Shown here: positions 62,514 to 64,000 of the stretch, one piece after another
Position numbering within the stretch: the first letter of the stretch is position 1
Layout of the letters: the number at the start of each line of letters is the position of its first letter
Source: Gammaproteobacteria bacterium
GTDB lineage: Bacteria; Pseudomonadota; Gammaproteobacteria; Enterobacterales; Aeromonadaceae
Length of the DNA: 64,000 nt
Assembly: GCA_018222825.1 (NCBI GenBank)
Contig: JAAEZO010000003.1
Coordinates: 1-64,000, forward strand
Reading direction: 5' to 3'
The notes under the pieces: model-generated
Database searches by the model: none
Told to the model about the DNA's origin: nothing
What the model saw: the letters and a program-made list of their open reading frames with translations, nothing else
Program-made: the position numbers and the translations under genes

Positions 62514-63080
62514 TTACTTCACGCGGGAAACGTATTCACCGGAGCGAGTATCTACTCTCAGTACTTCACCAATCTGAATGAACAGCGGCACTCGTACTAC
62601 GGCGCCGGTAACCAGGGTGGCAGGCTTGCCGCCGGTACCGGCGGTGTCACCTTTCAGGCCCGGATCGGTTTCCACTACTTCCAGCTCAACGAAGTTGGGC
62701 GGGGTCACGGAAATTGCGGCACCATTCCACAGGGTCAGGGTGCATACGTCCTGTTCTTTCAACCAGCGCTTGGCATCGGCAACGGCTTTCTCGTCGGCGG
62801 CCAGCTGTTCGAAGGTTTCGTTGTTCATGAAGTGATAGAACTCGCCATCGTTGTACAGATAGGCCAGTTCCATATCCACCACATCGGCGGCTTCCACCGT
62901 TTCACCGGACTTGAAGGTCTTTTCCAGCATCTTGCCATTGAGCAGACGGCGGATCTTCACGCGGCTGAACGCCTGGCCTTTACCGGGCTTGACGAATTCG
63001 TTTTCGACGATGGCACACGGCTCGCCATCCAGCATAATCTTTAGGCCGGCGCGGAAATCATTGGTACTATAAGAGGCCAT
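62514..63080 (-). CDS. efp: Elongation factor P
   Basis: 188 aa; [50 protein letters not shown] with the Lys34-type PGKGQ loop. Confidence 0.98.
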   Translation of the reverse strand: MASYSTNDFRAGLKIMLDGEPCAIVENEFVKPGKGQAFSRVKIRRLLNGKMLEKTFKSGETVEAADVVDMELAYLYNDGEFYHFMNNETFEQLAADEKAVADAKRWLKEQDVCTLTLWNGAAISVTPPNFVELEVVETDPGLKGDTAGTGGKPATLVTGAVVRVPLFIQIGEVLRVDTRSGEYVSRVK

Positions 63081-63113
63081 TTTACCCTCGTGAGTTTGAC
63101 AGAGTTGCAGAAA

Positions 63114-64000
63114 ATGCCGGCAATGATACCCGTAAACGGGGGCGATTTACATATTAACTGGCAAAAAGAACTTGGCCAGGCCTTCACCTCTCCCGAGCAG
63201 CTGCTGCATTACCTGCAGATCGATCCCGCACCATGGCAGCAAGGCTTTCAGGCCCGGCGTCTGTTTCCGATGCGGGTGCCCCGCCCCTTTGCCGACAAGA
63301 TGCGACCGGGTGACGCTCAGGATCCGCTGCTGCGCCAGGTGCTTCCCCTCGGTGAAGAATTCGAGCAGGTGCCCGGTTTTGTGACCGATCCACTCGATGA
63401 ACACGACAGCGCCCTGCCCGGCCTGCTGCACAAGTATGCGTCACGGGTGCTACTGGTGGTGCGCGGTGGCTGCGCGGTGAACTGCCGCTACTGCTTTCGG
63501 CGCCACTTTCCCTATGCGGATAACAGCCCCGGCCGCGACGGCTGGCGCGAGGCCTTGGACTACATTGCCGCCCACCCCGAAATCAACGAGGTAATCCTCT
63601 CCGGCGGTGACCCCCTGATGGCCAAGGACGAGCATCTCGCCACCCTGATCACCGGCCTGGAAGCCATCCCTCACCTGAAGCGGCTGCGTATTCATACTCG
63701 GCTGCCGGTGGTGATTCCGGCGCGATTGACCGACGCGCTGCAACAGCGACTGAGCGACAGTCGCCTGCAGGCGGTGATGGTGCTGCACATCAACCATGCC
63801 AATGAAATTGACGACGAGCTGACAGCCCGGCTTGCTCCCTGGCGCCAGGGCGGCATTACCCTGCTCAACCAGAGTGTGCTGCTGGCCGGAGTCAATGATG
63901 ATGCCGACGCCCTGTGTCAGCTGTCGGAGCGGCTGTTTGAAGCCGGGGTGCTGCCCTATTATCTGCATCAGCTGGACCGGGTGGCGGGCGCCGCCCACTT
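63114..64000 (+). CDS. epmB: EF-P lysine 2,3-aminomutase EpmB (KamA family radical SAM), 3' end outside the window
   Basis: [36 protein letters not shown]...; [20 protein letters not shown] (CxxxCxxC); [17 protein letters not shown]. No stop before the window end, so absent from the ORF track. Confidence 0.95.
   Translation, partial: MPAMIPVNGGDLHINWQKELGQAFTSPEQLLHYLQIDPAPWQQGFQARRLFPMRVPRPFADKMRPGDAQDPLLRQVLPLGEEFEQVPGFVTDPLDEHDSALPGLLHKYASRVLLVVRGGCAVNCRYCFRRHFPYADNSPGRDGWREALDYIAAHPEINEVILSGGDPLMAKDEHLATLITGLEAIPHLKRLRIHTRLPVVIPARLTDALQQRLSDSRLQAVMVLHINHANEIDDELTARLAPWRQGGITLLNQSVLLAGVNDDADALCQLSERLFEAGVLPYYLHQLDRVAGAAH

Overview
The window is a gammaproteobacterial chromosome segment; gene content and order suggest Aeromonadales (Oceanimonas/Oceanisphaera/Zobellella-like), which is inference. 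It is split by an integrative genomic island of about 29.3 kb. Left backbone: TRAP transporter with UspA, a nucleobase permease, zntR, purH and purD, hup, an NhaC-type antiporter, a RegBA-like two-component pair with a frameshifted kinase, a TonB copper receptor, astCAD and pabA. The island lies between perfect 44-bp direct repeats (23171-23214 and 52452-52495) that overlap the 5' end of pabA, with a P4-type tyrosine integrase at the right end. Its cargo is: (i) an inovirus Gp2/AlpA/DUF932/YqaJ/RadC module; (ii) a 3372-bp ISPpu12-like ISL3 element with 24-bp inverted repeats and a perfect 8-bp target duplication (TTTTTTTG), carrying lspA, a CDF transporter and merR; (iii) a tightly coupled six-gene candidate defence operon (SNF2 helicase with PLD-like N-terminus, DUF4391, type III Mod, AAA15-type ATPase, DUF4276 Toprim-like, type III Res); (iv) a Ni/Co resistance block with RcnR/CsoR-type operators. 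Right backbone: a GGDEF protein, an RND efflux pair, and an EF-P cluster (epmA, efp, epmB) with guaC. The best candidate for an undescribed system is the six-gene operon at 34748-45694, where a PARIS-like ATPase/Toprim pair sits between mod and res.
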